Positions 63,919 through 64,000 of a stretch of DNA of 64,000 nt are shown here, piece by piece. Each line of letters opens with the position of its first letter. Within the stretch, counting starts at the first letter, position 1. The stretch lies in the NCBI RefSeq assembly GCF_023634645.1, contig NZ_JAMKMR010000005.1:1-64000 (forward strand), read 5' to 3'. Source of the stretch: Vibrio sinus. Its GTDB lineage: Bacteria > Pseudomonadota > Gammaproteobacteria > Enterobacterales > Vibrionaceae. Made by a program: the position numbers and the translations under genes. A model generated the notes under the pieces. It was not told the origin of the DNA. It saw only the letters and a list, made by a program, of their open reading frames with translations, and did no database searches.

Positions 63919-64000
63919 AGTGAGCTCGGGGTATAATTGTTACTTATCTGAGTATATTCCAATTTCAAAAATCTGCTGTGTATACCCAGGTTACTTCAAG

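Overview
The window looks like chromosomal DNA of a marine gammaproteobacterium of the Vibrionaceae, most likely Vibrio. Several gene orders match the Escherichia coli chromosome (pabB-nudL-sdaA, ycjX-ycjF-tyrR, ldtD...mepK-gloC, asnS near aspC). Several proteins are of types I associate with vibrios, such as the DUF2947- and DUF2982-like proteins, a Xds/ExeM-type nuclease and a GGDEF/HD-GYP set. The species cannot be fixed from this alone. I see no tRNA, rRNA, CRISPR array, prophage or insertion sequence.

Layout. 1-6 kb: a DsbA-like lipoprotein, a divergent AraC regulator/PhyH-type dioxygenase pair, a 1.1 kb AT-rich gene-free stretch and a secreted sedolisin-type (S53) protease. 6-10.7 kb: a beta-glucoside/cellobiose PTS operon (IIB, IIC, IIA, GH4 phospho-beta-glucosidase, LacI regulator) with a 16-bp palindromic operator and a possible CRP site. 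10.7-14.6 kb: a heat-shock block of ibpA, dnaK and a zinc-finger-less DnaJ-type co-chaperone; the ibpA leader can fold into a ROSE-type RNA thermometer. 14.7-24.2 kb: a penicillin-acylase-family enzyme, a split-barrel protein, a stand-alone RelA/SpoT-fold protein, aspC, an HD-GYP phosphodiesterase and asnS. 24.5-29.6 kb: queD, an ammonium-transporter/histidine-kinase fusion and a BCCT transporter.

29.6-41 kb is mostly conserved housekeeping: sdaA, nudL, pabB, a class I fumarase, then the tightly packed run ycjX-ycjF-tyrR-rimJ-HD hydrolase-DUF2947. 41.3-42.4 kb holds a 58-residue gene and a ribA gene preceded by an excellent Zur-box palindrome overlapping a TATAAT. 42.6-49.6 kb is the ldtD-mepK-gloC cell-wall/glyoxalase group, interrupted between ldtD and mepK by about 4.2 kb carrying a redoxin, a TauD-type dioxygenase and an HlyD-FUSC-MarR efflux operon. 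49.6-64 kb contains envelope and secreted proteins, an APC permease, two diguanylate cyclases, an ExeM/NucH-type nuclease, a 74-residue gene under a near-perfect LexA box, and a periplasmic amino-acid-type binding protein.

The most notable signals are the Zur-box ribA, the SOS-box small gene, the ROSE thermometer with its accessory-looking Hsp70 locus, the Amt-kinase fusion, the RelA/SpoT-like protein and the cargo between ldtD and mepK. Calls rest on reading translated sequence and motifs by eye; no database search was run.
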